Shown here in pieces: positions 11,490 to 55,013 of a stretch of 64,000 nt of DNA; the stretch's first letter is position 1; each line of letters starts with the position of its first letter. The stretch lies in NCBI RefSeq assembly GCF_027887165.1, contig NC_077235.1, forward strand, positions 47,915,395 through 47,979,394, written 5' to 3'. Source of the DNA: Monodelphis domestica (taxonomy: Eukaryota; Chordata; Mammalia; Didelphimorphia; Didelphidae). A model generated the notes under the pieces. The model saw nothing but the letters and a program-made list of their open reading frames with translations, had not been told where the DNA came from and did no database searches. A program made the translations under genes and the position numbers.

Positions 11490-12581
11490 CAAGAAATGAG
11501 TTTGTTATTCAAGGCCGAGAGTCCTTTCACAGTGCAATGAAATAGTCAATGTGAACACAGTTGCAACAATGGAAAACACCACAAACCACACCATAGTTTA
11601 CAAGTTTCTATTGGACTAGACAAACACGCTACTAAAATTTTAATCATACCAACATTTTTATATATGCAAAAAGAGAAATATATTTGTTATCTCAGTCATG
11701 CTTTAAAAGAGTCCCTTTTGTACCTGCCTGAGTACAGAATTTCATTTCTCCTGAAATTAAAATCAGAGTGTTTGCAGTTCTTTTCAGCAGGCTGAGCTAG
11801 CCCCCCAAACCAATCCATCAATTGCTTCAAGTCCTATTTCTTAAACAGCTCCACTGTGTGCAGAAGCAGACACTCCCTGATGTACAAATACATATCAGAC
11901 ATTTGCCGGTTCATGAGTTTCATCTTCTTGTTTTTGTCGGCTTAATCACCCCTCTTCCCAAAGGTACAAAAAGAAAGAAGGGCAGAAAATTTAAAAGGAA
12001 GGTAGTGCTTGTTCCGTCTCCCTACAACAAAATGGTTTTGCAAGGCTTCCCCCCCACCTTAAATAACAGCCTTTTCTAAGAGAAGCTCTTAGAACACTTA
12101 CAACACAAGTTCTCGGAGGAAAAATTAAAGGAGTAGGAATATCAAGAAGCAATCACCCTCCCACCCCTTGGGCACGTAAGAATCCCAATGGCTCTTAAAC
12201 AGTCCTTTCTGAAAGGGAAATGTGTCCCTCGTTCAGCAGAGAGGACAGTCTAAAAGCATATGGTCAGACTACTGCAAAGGGAAGTCCAACATCTCCATTC
12301 TGCTCTCATCCTTCTCCCAGTTTTGGAAGAGGCCATCCATCCTGTCCCCTCTTAAGCTTAGGTGGGGCTGGTGTACAGTCAAACCGTCCACAGGGTAACC
12401 CTGGAATAGCAGGCTTCATTCCTCCCCCTCGATACAGGCTGCCCAACTAAAAATTCATTCAATGAATCTCAGTGTCCCTCCTTCCCCCCAAAAACCAGGC
12501 AGGATACAGTTGAGTGATGTCATTCTAACAATTTTCGGAAACTGAACTCAGCCACCTGACAGCATAAAAAACTGGCAGATC

Positions 12582-12587
12582 TTTATT
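12582..12587 (-). terminator. Poly(A) signal AATAAA, proximal
   Basis: TTTATT on the plus strand reads AATAAA on the gene strand. It is followed about 25-40 nt later by a GT-rich stretch (TGCTGTCAGGTGG), the usual layout for cleavage. Confidence 0.55.
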
Positions 12588-14347
12588 GAATATCCTTTTG
12601 AAACATGTATAATAGTATGGGGAAGTGATATAGCACCTCCAAACACACAAGGACAAAATCTTTGACTACACGAAGCAGCATACATCAGAAGAATTGAAAA
12701 CATCAGAGAATTCCCTCACGGCAGGAAGGTCACTAGCACGAAGGTACAGAAGGCTACGTCACAAGCTACAACTGCCATTACTAGTGCAAACCTGTACTAC
12801 ACAAAAAGACAAAGGGGATTTTCGAGGGGGCAACCCAGCTAGGGGACACCAGAACACCAAAGAGATCAGTCCTAGCCCAGGGGAAAACAATTTAAGGCAA
12901 TGCTACTCAGATGCCAACCCCCCCCCCACAACCAAACACATAAGCAGTCAGTGTTTGCATTTGAAAAAAGGAAATAAGAGTTCTCCTCAGTATTCACCGC
13001 ACCTCGAATAATTTCCATCATAAATGGGAAATTATACATTTGTTCAGGGCTCATCCTCAGAAAAAACCAAAAACTTGAAAATACACATGGCAGCTCAAGT
13101 ATTTCATATTCAAAAGAAATAGACAAACAAAGACAACTAGCCACAAAGCATGCTAAGGAGTTCTCAAAGTGCAAAGACTTAACTACTGAAAAGGCAACAA
13201 ACATTCTTCTCCCTTTCAGCTTGCAATCAGTTTGGGGAAGCCAAGTTCCAGTTTGCCCAACAAGCCGGGTCTCACTTCATTTCCTTTCCTTTCCGTAGGA
13301 TGCTGGGAGCGGGCACAAGGGTGATAATAGAGCTATAAATTAATTGTTCTTATCAGCTACAGTATTACACAAATGACGCTGGGATGCAGTCAGTTTCAGG
13401 GTGCTATGTCTACTGTTTACAGCGAGAACGAGAAAAGCGGCTTAAATAATGCCTGAAAGAGAAAGGGCCACACAACCACCAAGCTGGCTTTCTGCATCAC
13501 ATCCATGACCAAAACTTAAGCAGCAATTTAGCATCTAAAGGTAATTGGATTGGAGGCAGAATATTTGGGTATTTTGAGAGGCCTCTGAAATCCCCACTCC
13601 ATTACGAGCACCCCCTCCACCAGGGGGATGTGTTCTGCCGTAAAGACCTTTCAGTACAATAAAGTATAACACCCTCCAAGATCCTTACTGACCAGGAGGA
13701 ATTTTCAAATATGATTTCCAAGACCCTTCCTCCAAGTGACTTCACAAAGGGTACTCACTAGCACCCATGCTTATCACCGGTCTGGTACTTCCTGGCCCAA
13801 GGAAACACGTGATGCTCCTCTCCTCCAGTTGAAGAAGTATGACCAGAGCTGAAGCCAGCCAGCACAGTTCTGCCATCATGCTCTGGGCCAGAACAGGCCA
13901 CATGGAACGTCATGGAAATCCCATATCTGAACTAGACTCTGCCATTGGACTCCTCTGGAAAAAAGATCACTCTCCCCTCCCATCTGAAACTAAACCTACA
14001 CCCTGATAATTTGGTATTTTGATAAAGTGTCAAGTAACTAGAAGAATAAGTAACTCGGCCTCTTTTTGTACTGAGTTGAGAAAGGTGGCAGGACCCACGC
14101 TATCACTAGGCAGGGGGCTGGAAACAACGCCACTCCACAAAGTGCAGGTAACGGGAATTTTTTTAAATCAAAGAACTGCTTGTTTTCAATTTTTCTGTAC
14201 AAAATACATATATTCTTGCTATGCTATATAAATGGGATTTATACAGCTGAAACGGTCAGATACATGCATTGGGCTTGGTAGGTAGTACACATTTCTTCAC
14301 AATTGCGTATGCAAATTTTACAGTCAGGTTAGTGAACAACAGACATG

Positions 14348-45250
<30,903 letters not shown>

Positions 45251-45659
45251 GGTTACCCCAACCCCAATGCCACCGCATCCGCCCCCCAAACCAGATGCCG
45301 TTTGTTGTCCCCGGCCCCGCCCGAGGGCTCATGGGAAGGGAGGCGTGGGCTCGGAAAAATCAGCCCATCATAGGCTAGCCAAGCGACCGCCCACTCCTCG
45401 CGGCCAGAGCTCTTAAAGAGACCTTACCACACATCTCTCCCCCCTCCCCGCTCCCGCCTCCTCCCGTTAAGTGAGAGGAAGGTCAAGTGATCCAGCCCTC
45501 TGCCTCTGGAATGTGCAGCATCTGGCCAATAGGCGCCATGCCCCTACTCCATGGATTAAGCACCCACTGTTTGGGTACCAGCCAGGTACCAGCCACAGTG
45601 ATATCATTTCCCGTACATATCCCACATATATGGAAAAGTGTGGGCCAATAGACACCAGT

Positions 45660-45890
45660 TCTAGTTCTGGCCCAGCCTCCAACACCCCATATGACCTTGG
45701 GTAAGTCCCTTCCCATCTCTGGATCTCTATTCTCTTCTCTAGAAAATAAGGACAAAGAGGAAGATCATAGTGTTGGTGCTTAGAGGTCATCTAATCCAAC
45801 TGCCTTATTTTACACGAGAGGAAACTGAGGCAGGGAGAAGGAAAGTTACTGATTCAAGGTCACACTTAGTAAATGAAAAAGGTACCCTTA
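45660..45890 (+). repeat. MIR copies upstream of the promoter
   Basis: A MIR piece at 45,660-45,755 (TGACCTTGGGTAAGTCCC) and another at 45,765-45,880 (GAGGAAACTGAGGCAGGGAG). Confidence 0.75.
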
Positions 45891-46157
45891 CTGAACATGC
45901 TCACCAACTCCAAATATAGCACACTTTCAACTATACAACCCTAAGATCCCTTCTGGTTCTATTCAATGAATATAATTTTTTTTCTGGAAATTCACAAATA
46001 TACTCACTCTCATTAAAAGAATCATGCTGTGTAGCTTACATAACAGCTTTTTGCCTCAGTTTCCCCAACTAAAACAGGAATAATAATAGCACCTTTCCCC
46101 AAGTTTTTGTGAGGCTCAAGTGGGATATCATCCAAAAGGGCTATATAATTTAGCTGC

Positions 46158-46345
46158 TGGGGCAGCTGGGTGGCTCAGTGGAAAAAGTGCTAGGCCCAAA
46201 ATCAGGAGAACCTGGGTTCAAATTTGATCTTGGGTAATTCCCAGCTGTGTGACCCTGGGCAAGTCACTTAACCTCCATTGCCTAGCCCTTGCCCTCCTAT
46301 CTTAGTTGCTACTATGAAAATAAGGGCTAAAAAAAAAGAAAGAAA
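46158..46345 (+). mobile_element. Marsupial tRNA-derived SINE
   Basis: GGGGCAGCTGGGTGGCTCAG head, CCAGCTGTGTGACCCTGGGC, and an A-rich tail. Confidence 0.9.
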
Positions 46346-46439
46346 CTTAAAAATAAAAGAATTCTCCTGGGAGCCTCAAGATCAACTTATGAACTCTCCA
46401 AACCATGAGAACTGAATTGGAATAATACCAAGAAGAATT

Positions 46440-46860
46440 AATTTAGGATCCTCAATTCAGAGCTTGAAGGTATCTTAAAGGTCATTGAGTCCAACACCTT
46501 CATTTTATAGATGAGGCAACTGAGGCACAGGGAGAGGTTAAATGACCTGCCCAGTGTCACAGAGCTAATGAATAGCTAAACCTAGTTATTCCAGATTCCA
46601 TATCCACTGCCTACTCATCCCACACTGCCTCTTCAACATTTATGTAGGACTTTACATAGATTATCTCATTTGATGGAAGGTCATCGGGCAGAAATGGGAT
46701 AAGCAATGATTGAGGACAGTATAGTGGAGTCTAGTTTAAGGCCCAGGCTGGTCTAGATGGCCTCAGGGACCCTAAGATTCTGGGATTTGCTCAAGGTCAC
46801 ATTGATGGGAAGTGGCAGACCCAGGATTCAAAAAAGGGCTTCTACTTCCACATATTCACA
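46440..46860 (+). repeat. MIR fragments
   Basis: GATGAGGCAACTGAGGCACAG at about 46,510 and ATTATCTCATTTGATGG at about 46,660 mark MIR copies. Confidence 0.7.
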
Positions 46861-46989
46861 TACTTTCCATGATTTAAGAGTTCTCTACTAAAAGAGGGAG
46901 CCAAAATGCCAGTTTGAAGCCCTAGAATAGTGAAACCAACCTAAAAGCTACAACTTTGAAAGCTCAGTAAGTGCCTAGAGGAATTATTT

Positions 46990-47630
46990 CAAAATGATCA
47001 GCCCAGAGAGTACAAGCATACACAAAAGAGGAAGAATTTCCTTTAAAATGCTGTCCAAAAAACTAAAAGGAGGTCCTTCAATTGGGGAATTGCTGAACAA
47101 ATTTTGTAAGATGTATATGATGGTGATGGACTACTATTGTGCTATAAGAAATGATGAGCAGGATGATTTCAGAAAAAGCTGGAATGACCTACATGAACTG
47201 ATACAGAGTGAAATAAGCAGAACCAGGAGAACATTGTACTCAGTAACTGCAATATTGTGGGACAATCAAACATGATAGATTTTGCAACTAACAGCAATAC
47301 AACAATCCAGGACAATTCTGAGAAACGTATGACAAAGAATGCTATCCGCTTCCTGAGAAATAACTGTTGAAGTAGGAATGCAGATGAAAATATACAATTT
47401 ATCGCTTGTTTCTTTGGGTATGTGATTTGGGGTTTTGGTTTTTTAAGATTACTCACTTACAAAAATGAATAATATGGAACTATGTTTTATGTGATAATAC
47501 ACGTATAACTCAGAATGAATTGCTTGTCAGCTCCTGGAGAGGGAAGGGAAGAAGGGAGGGAGACAATATGGATCATATAACTTTGGGAAACTTATGAGAA
47601 AATTTGTTATTAAAATTAAAAAAATATTAA
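46990..47630 (+). mobile_element. L1 3' end, older subfamily
   Basis: CCTTCAATTGGGGAATTGCT, ACTATTGTGCTATAAGAAATG and GCAGAACCAGGAGAACATTG are typical of the marsupial L1 ORF2 end and 3' UTR; ends in an A-rich tail. Confidence 0.8.
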
Positions 47631-47739
47631 TGCTATCCAAGGTCTCTATATGAGAAGTGAGCTGGGAACAGTTAAGTGAGAATGAATTCTAGGAACCCAG
47701 AGAAGAAAGAGCTTTCCACTATAAGCATAAGCAGCTAGG

Positions 47740-48110
47740 CAGCACTTGGGTTGGATGAATCAATAGGCCTAGAGTCAGGAAGACCTAAATCCAAATCCAA
47801 ATTCAGGCCCTTCCTAGCTGTATGACCCTATGCAAGTGACAAAAGCTGCCAGTCTCGGGTTTCACAACTGCAAAATAGGGATAATGTCAGCACCTAACTC
47901 CCAAAGTTGTTGTGAGGCTCAAATAGGTCAATATCTATCAAGAGCTTTGCAAATCTTAAAGTGCTTTATGATTTAATGAGTACCTACTATGTGCAAAGCA
48001 CTGGGGATACAGAAAAAAGTAAGACAGCCCCTGCTCTTAAGGAGCTTGCAGTCTAGCTGGGGGAGACAACACATAGTCAGCTGCAAGTCAGAGGGAAAAG
48101 TTCCATGGTC
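47740..48110 (+). repeat. MIR followed by an ancient SINE piece
   Basis: MIR at 47,740-47,960 (CCTAGAGTCAGGAAGACC), then a GGGGATACAGAAAAAAG and AAGGAGCTTGCAGTCTA element at 47,962-48,110. Confidence 0.7.
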
Positions 48111-48114
48111 CTTA

Positions 48115-50395
48115 AGATGCAGCAATAATGCAAATAGTAATACTCCTTTAATGCCATTGACTCTGATAAAATATCATTTTCTAATGCTGAGCCATTCGAT
48201 GGGGCCAAAGGCTTTGGTGGCAAGAACTTTCTTTTATGGGTCTTCTGTAGCTGTGTCTGCTTGTAGCCACTGCAGGGCTACCTAACCAGTGGCCAGGTTA
48301 CATTTCCACAAGGATTGTTCTCAGCATGAGAGCTCAGGGTACTAAGCTGGAAGTACTGCTTTTCCAAAGGCTCTTGGGTTCTGTGTCCTAGGTAGTCCCT
48401 GTTGGGGTATGAGGGGAGACAGTGGTCCAGGAGTGGTGGCATGTTTGACCTGCTTGGCATATGCTGCCTTCTGTCTCTCCAGGGGGGCTTGCAGCTTGGC
48501 TAGGGTTAGCTTCTCAGAACTGTGTGGCAGTTAGTGGGGATGACTGTGGGGTCCCTTCTCCACAGGAGTTGCTTCCCAGGATAATTGTTGAGGGCTAGAT
48601 CAGAATAAAAAGTGATGGGTCATGTGGTGATGGGGGGGGGGGTGTGCCGCTATTCCCCAGAGCTCTTATGCCTATCTGCCTGTCATTGCTGTTGGTGAAG
48701 TGGAGGGTGAGCTCTCTAATGATTTCTCCCTTCAATAATGGCTGTAAAGCAAGTCTTAAGATTGGGAGAACATCACCAGGTTCCTGGGATGGCTCTCTCT
48801 AGCAAGTAGCTTCACTTGCTTAGCACATGCTGCCTCCTGTTTCTCCTTCAGGATGCCCAGATGCTTTGGCCATAGTTGTTATTTATTAGCGGTATCATTA
48901 TGTAGCCATTAGGAGAATCAGGCCTTACATAGATTCGTGGTCAGGGGATGGAGAAAATTCACCTAGGGAAGGAACAGAAGGAAGAAGGCTTTTATGTCAA
49001 AGAATTGAATGAAATGAATTCAAGAAGGAATTTCTTAAAATAAATACAGGACAGAGAATTGGGAAAACTTCCAAAATATTAACTCTGAGAGCAAGAATAA
49101 AAGGAGGGAGTCAGAAGTACAATCCCTCAAGACTGATGATGAAACACACTCCCCCATCTCCTGATGGAGAGGTGATGGACTCAGGGTGCAGACTGGGACA
49201 TATTTTTAGACATGGACAATTTAGGATTGGTTTTGCTTGACTATATGTATTCATAACAAGAGTTTTATTTTTTCTTGCATTTTCAGTTAGGAGTATCAGA
49301 GGCAGAGAAAGGGGGGAGAGAATACAATGAAATTGAGGTTTTTTAAAGCTGGGGGACAGTTAGAGAAGGCAGAACTTAATAAGGTATTTCTTGATGCCAG
49401 TGAGCATGTGGGAAAAGAAAAGGAATACCTGTTCCACCTGATAGCTCTTCAAATACTTCAAGTCAGCTCTCTTTAGGCATTATTATTATAATACAAGAAG
49501 AGATATAAAGGAAGGACATCTCCCCCATTCAGAGAAAAGTATAGCCCTGTCAGGAGGCTACCCTTCTATTCTAAACGGGATTTACTCAGGCTAGTGCTCT
49601 GGTAGTCTAGATTTTAAAATGCAACACTCAAGTGGCATTCAGCAGTTAACAAAAGGAGATGTACTTCATGAGGACCAGGCTGAGCTAAGTTCCCTTGCCT
49701 ATGTTGCCCACTGTTTTCCCCTATCAGAGTACACCTGGAGCTCCTTTGGCTGCTTTTGTTCAAGTGACCAGGAAGTGATGTAACCTTCCCTAGGTAATCA
49801 AGAATGAATTCAATACTTTTTATAGAAAAGGAAGTCTTTTTCCAGAGAGGTGGGGCTAGATATTTCTTCCACCCTACCTTTCTATAATCAAACATTGTAA
49901 CCCATCCATATCTGTCCATCTTGTGAGGCTCTTGGCATGTCTACCATAAGTTTGTATTGATCTACCATTCTGAAGGCCTTCACAATGTTTCCTGTGGAGC
50001 ACTCAGGCGGTTTATCAGTTCTCTCTCCCTCTTGCCACATGCTCAGCCCATCTTCCTTTAGCATCATACATTTCTTTGAAGATATCCTTTACACTGCTCT
50101 TCCTGCCTGATTACTGCCCTTTGGGTGGTCCTTAACTTCAGTTCTCTAGAGTCTAGAATGTTCCATGACTCTAAGTCACATGACACCACCAGAAGAATGT
50201 TGGTATTTCTTTTTAAAAAGAGGTCTGTTTCATAGAGAAACTTGGGATCACTAAAATATTTTTTTCCAATTTCAAAGATGCTACAGGATTAAGTCACAAG
50301 ATATCTGAAGTGGGAAAAGATACCAAAAGTGGTTTTTAATCTCATATATTATTACTACCAAGAAAAAAGCAACCACCTATGTGCCTGCTTTCCCA
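48115..50395. other. Intergenic, unclassified
   Basis: No gene recognised. Two similar stretches (about 48,445-48,490 and 48,815-48,860, both containing TGCTTNGCATATGCTGCC-like text) suggest a diverged internal duplication or two copies of an unknown repeat. L3-like text is possible near 49,440-49,470. Confidence 0.4.
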
Positions 50396-50399
50396 TCTA

Positions 50400-50760
50400 T
50401 ATAAATTTTTTATGAGAATGATCTATACACACATCAAGGGTAGTCTTAATGAAGGAGTCAGAAAGGAACAACAAGCAGGATTCAAAGGATTCTCCGCAGT
50501 AGATCACATGTTTTCTACAATATAACTGACTGAAAGAGAGAGAGAATACAAGATCCAGTTTTGGTTATTGCTTGGTGGCAATAAAAAGATATTTCATTTG
50601 GCAGAGCAAAACACTGCTTTCTAGGCTGCCCTTCAACAACGTCCTATGCACATGCCAAAATTATATTCATTGGAAACCATAATGAGAGAGCTATCCTTGT
50701 TTGACAACCCTCTGATCATTAGCATCCAGCAAAGCCTAAAAGAGGGAGCCTGTGTTCATT
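50400..50760 (+). mobile_element. RTE-type LINE, reverse transcriptase remnant
   Basis: Plus-strand translation contains EQQAGFKGFSAVDHMFS and LTERER text, resembling the RT of marsupial RTE LINEs (GFRKGFSTVDHIF). Stops and frameshifts are present. It seems to resume after 51,550, split by the L1 insertion. Confidence 0.65.
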
Positions 50761-50771
50761 AAAAATACTCA

Positions 50772-51360
50772 CCACTGGCAAAAAATTGGAAAATGAGGGG
50801 ATGCCCTTCGATTGGGGAATGGCTGAACAAATTGTGGGATCTGTTGGTGATGGAATACTATTGTGCTCAAAGGAATAATGAACTGGAGGAATTCCATGGG
50901 AACTGGAACAACCTCCAGGAAGTGATGCAGAGTGAGAGGAGCAGAACCAGGGGAACATTGTATACAGAGACTGATACACTGTGGTACAATCTAATGTAAT
51001 GGACTTCTCCATTAGTAGCCATGCATTGATCCTGAACAACTTGGAGGGATCTACGAGAAAAAACACTATCCACATTCAGAGGGAAAACTGTGGGAGCAGA
51101 AACACAGAAGAAAAACAACTGCTTGATTACATGGGTCGAGGGGGATATGATTGGGGATGGAGACTCTAAATGAACTTCCTAGTGCAAACACCAACAACAT
51201 GGAAATAGGTTCTCATCAAGGACACAAGTAATACCCAGTGGAATTGCGTGTCGGCTATGGGAAGGGGTGGGGGTAGGGGAGGGAGGGAAAGAAATATGAT
51301 TCTTGTAACCAAGGAATAATGTTCTAAATTGATTAAATAAAATTTTCAGAAAAATAAATA
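50772..51360 (+). mobile_element. L1 3' end inserted in RTE copy
   Basis: L1 ORF2 end and 3' UTR (TTCGATTGGGGAATGGCTG through GAATTGCGTGTCGGCTATGG). The first A-rich tail lies at about 51,335-51,362. The matching 11-bp flank AAAAATACTCA is found at 50,761-50,771 and, on the far side, only at 51,548-51,558, so the insertion seems to extend past the L1 tail. Confidence 0.8.
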
Positions 51361-51362
51361 AA

Positions 51363-51547
51363 TAACTGTTGCAAAATCTTAGGAAACTGTTGTTTAATAT
51401 ACTGTTTTTTTTTAAGTTCAGCTTTCAGTAGTAGCAACAGTATCCTACAATGACATTTATCTAAACATTGTTTTCTCCTCCTCAAATAAAATAACCATTG
51501 GTGCTTGTGTCTAATTATTCAAATAAAAAGCTTTAAAAAATCTCAAA
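51363..51547 (+). mobile_element. Candidate L1 3'-transduced flank
   Basis: About 185 bp of non-L1 sequence between the L1 A-rich tail and a second A-rich tail, with AAATAAA about 15-25 nt before that second tail. It is enclosed by the same duplication as the L1. Confidence 0.6.
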
Positions 51548-51559
51548 AAAAATACTCAG

Positions 51560-52330
51560 CGCTGGACAGAGATCCACTGGAGTCCAAGATAAGGAAGGAT
51601 TGATTTGAGTCACTGTGGATGATTATTATGGTAAATATATCTCGACTTTGGAAGCTGAAGAGCCTCCAGTGTGAGATCTATATTCACTCAAAAGAGTTCC
51701 TATCCACATAGGAAGAAATGAATGAATGAAGAATGCATATCCCTAAGACTATGATATACATTTGTATGGGCATACCATCAGGTTCACAGACCAGTATAAA
51801 TATATACATATGTAGATATAAAATTATGTCACCTATTATACATCATATATTATATGTATTATGAACATACACACACATCCTAGACATACATTGCAAATGG
51901 AAAATGATTGGGCCCAGAATCAAATAGGAGGAAAACAAGCTGGGTTGCTTTTAGGTAATTGCAAAAGAATTCTTATATAAATTTTAACTTGCTAAATTGT
52001 TATTTTAACCCCCCCTCCCAATACCTTAATTAAACTGTGGCAACTGGTGCCTCAGGGCATCAGAATTTAGAGGGCATTGGCTGTACTTACAATCCCTCAA
52101 AAGTATAGAAACAAGGGAGCAAGAATAATTAAGTTAAAATGGGAAGCTACCAGATGGTACCTGGGCAGCTGCAACCAACTGCCTATTGTACATTTCAAAT
52201 TGGATGTCCTACAGGCAGCCCAAACTCACCATGTCCAAATGAGGGCTCATTATCTTTCCCACAAAATTTTCCCTTTTCAAAACTTCCTTATTACTGTTCT
52301 GGGGACCAGCATCTTCCCAATCTCTCAGGC
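51560..52330. other. Intergenic, probable RTE continuation then unique
   Basis: The first few hundred bases probably continue the RTE copy. A TA-rich tract lies at about 51,795-51,880. No gene. Confidence 0.4.
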
Positions 52331-52334
52331 TTGA

Positions 52335-53065
52335 TACCTTAGTTTTATCTTTGGATTATTCCATCATCCCACATATCCAATCAGTGGTCCAATCTTGTTG
52401 ATTCTTTCTTTCCATCTCTCATATACATCTCTCCCCTTCTCTCCATTCACATAACAACCACCCTATTTTGGGCCCACATCACCTCTAGACTACTGCAATA
52501 GCCTACTAATTGGTCTCTCTGCTGCAAGTCTTTCCCTGGTCCAATCCATCTTTCATTCATCAGCCAAGGTGATTTTTCTAAAGTGTAGGTCTAACCATAT
52601 CACAACCTGCTTCCCCCTACAAACACACACACGCACACACACTCAATTAAAATGTCTCTATTCCCTCTAGGATCAACTGTAAATGCTTCTGTTTGGCATT
52701 TCAAACTTCACAACAGAACTTCTTCCTATCCTTCCAGTTGTCTTATATTTTACTCCCTGAAAGCACACTCTCCCTCTTCCTCACCTTTGTTTTTAAGAAT
52801 CCCCAGCTTCCTTCAAGACTTAGCTCAAACTACATCTTCCACAGGAGACCTTTCCAGGTAACTCTAGCAGTTCCTGTCCTCCCCAATAAAGTTACTTTCT
52901 TTCTTCTCTTTATATATTTTGTATGCACCTTTGTATGCGCATTTGTTTCCCCATTAGAATGTAAGCTTCTTGAGGGCAGGGGTCATTTTCCCCTTTTTCT
53001 TTCTCTCCAGCACTTAGCATAGTGGTTACCACATAGTAAATGCTTAATTAAAGCTTGATGATTGC
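52335..53065 (+). repeat. L2 LINE 3' end, long copy
   Basis: About 730 bp: CTCTAGACTACTGCAATAGCC, GGTGATTTTTCTAAAGTG, TTAGAATGTAAGCTTCTTG, TAGTAAATGCTTAATT. A well-preserved ancient L2. Confidence 0.9.
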
Positions 53066-53106
53066 ACTTCAGGCAAGCTTGTTGCAGGCCCAACTACATC
53101 CTAGTC

Positions 53107-53425
53107 CAGTGATGGCAAACCTTTTTAGAGAGTGTCAGGCCCCACCTCCACCCCACTCCCCAGACAAGTGTTGTGCCTGCCCCCCATTGTGTCACCCCCC
53201 CACCCCCTTACCAGGGAAGGGAGGGAGGCTCCCATTGGGCTACTGGGCAGAGGGGTGGGGGAAATGAGGAAAGTCCTCAAGCACATGGAGAGGTGGAGAG
53301 GAACAATTCCATTCTGAATCCCTCTCATTCTCTAGTAATGAACTCTGGCAGGAAACTACAGGCATGCCACAGAAAGAGCTCTGTGTGCCCTTTTGGGCAC
53401 AAATGCCATAAGTTCACCATCACTG
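53107..53425. mobile_element. hAT-type nonautonomous element, 319 bp
   Basis: Ends CAGTGATGGCAAACCT and (reverse) CAGTGATGGTGAACTT, the same family as 34,759-35,099. 8-bp duplication TCCTAGTC (53,099-53,106) and TCCTAGAC (53,426-53,433). Confidence 0.85.
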
Positions 53426-53429
53426 TCCT

Positions 53430-54600
53430 AGACCATGCAGTAGCCACTCCAAGAGCATTTAAGGACACCTCTCATGACATTTATCCTGGGCATACTTTGT
53501 GCCACTCCCTCAAGCACAAAAATGGCTAGTTATAATTCTGCAACCATCCCATTCCAATATATCTGTGTAGGGCTTTGTAGTAGAGAATTTGGAAAACACC
53601 GAAGAAGACTAGTATGCTACTTTGAGGAAACTAAAAAAGATTTTAACATCTTCTACAGGCCAGGCTAGGATATGGAATATTTAGGTAGATGAAGTGATCT
53701 TGCTCTGTAGACAAGAAGACAGGGAATTATGAAAAGATAATGGCACATCAGAACTTAGAGAAGCCCACATACTGAACTGTTAGGAGTGAACCTATCTCAG
53801 ACCTGTACCTTACCAGTTTAGGGTCCCAGGTAGCACAAAATAAGATACAAGGAAGTAATCTGATAAGCAAAAAAGGAGGTTAACATAGCCTTGACAGAAG
53901 AATGATATTCAATCTGAATATAGTAGCACTTAGCGTGGGTTGTCAGTCTCTCTTATCTCCTTAAAGAAATCAGTTTTCTGGTCAGCAGAGCAGGGTACAG
54001 AGACTCACATTACCTCAGGGTGAGTACCACTTGTGCTGGGCATGGTCTCCCTTGCTGACACCTGGAGTCTTTTGATCAGGAAGCTAAGCCTTTTAGGAAA
54101 AAACTATCTAAACCCATGTTGCAGGGGGATGGGGAATTCCTGCTAAAAACGGATCCAATTATACCAACTAACACCCTAATAAAGTTCTAAAAATGAGCCA
54201 GTAAAAGATAAAGTAAAAAAAGATAAAGTAAAAGATGATAAAGAAAACCAAAAAGAATCAGCTACAAAGTCCATCAAGTCCAGGACTGAAAAAAAAAAAA
54301 ACCAGCCAGAATCCTACAGAATCATGGAGCAGAGACAAGCTAGGGGAGGCCTAAGGTGAACTTTTTGATCTGCCCACACTCATAACAGGAGATAGGACCA
54401 GACCTGATCTAACCCAAGGATCAAATCCATGGCAGGAGAGAGGGCCAGAGGAGTGTCCAACATAGGGGAACCCAGAAGCCCCATGCATGATAGGAGAAAG
54501 GGATACATTAGGATTCAGACAGGCTTGACTCCAAGACAATTCCTGCAGGAAGAAGGGCCTAGTCTGAGCCACCTATTTCAGTATCAAACAAAGCCTACCC
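53430..54600. other. Intergenic, unclassified
   Basis: No gene recognised. A short A-rich direct repeat (GATAAAGTAAAA units) lies at about 54,205-54,245. It may be the worn 5' part of the following L1. Confidence 0.4.
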
Positions 54601-55013
54601 ACACCATGCAGGAGTAAGGAAGAATGTTTTGACTCAAAACAAACCCTGAACTGAGGGTTGAGATCAAGTAGAGCCAAAGAAAACAGAATGGCCTGGCCAC
54701 AAAGAGTATAAGAATTCCTGGAAGAAATGGACAAGAGATACAAAGTGGAATAGCTAGGGAGGAAAAAAAGGCAAGGAGAATTAATACCTTAGAAAAAGAC
54801 AGAGGTCTTTACTCAAGAATTGGACTGATCATTAAAATGGGCCAAATACAAATTATTCTATGTGACAACAAAAAAAATTAAAAGGAAATAAAATTATTTT
54901 AAAAACACAAGAAAATGTAAGGTATATATTATCAAAAACAACCAACCTAGGAGAAAACAGACTTGATAAGAGGAGATAATATTTGGTAATGGTTAAAAAA
55001 TAAGGAGAACAGA

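Larger units (their letters stand above)
11440..14347 (-). other. SLC9A6: SLC9A6 3' UTR (probable extent)
   Basis: A nearly repeat-free stretch directly after the stop codon, unlike the repeat-dense flanks. AATAAA signals on the minus strand lie at 12,582-12,587 (UTR about 1.8 kb, followed by a GT-rich stretch), 11,484-11,489 and 11,451-11,456 (UTR about 2.9 kb). Which is used cannot be told from sequence alone. Two lengths of mRNA are possible. Confidence 0.7.
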
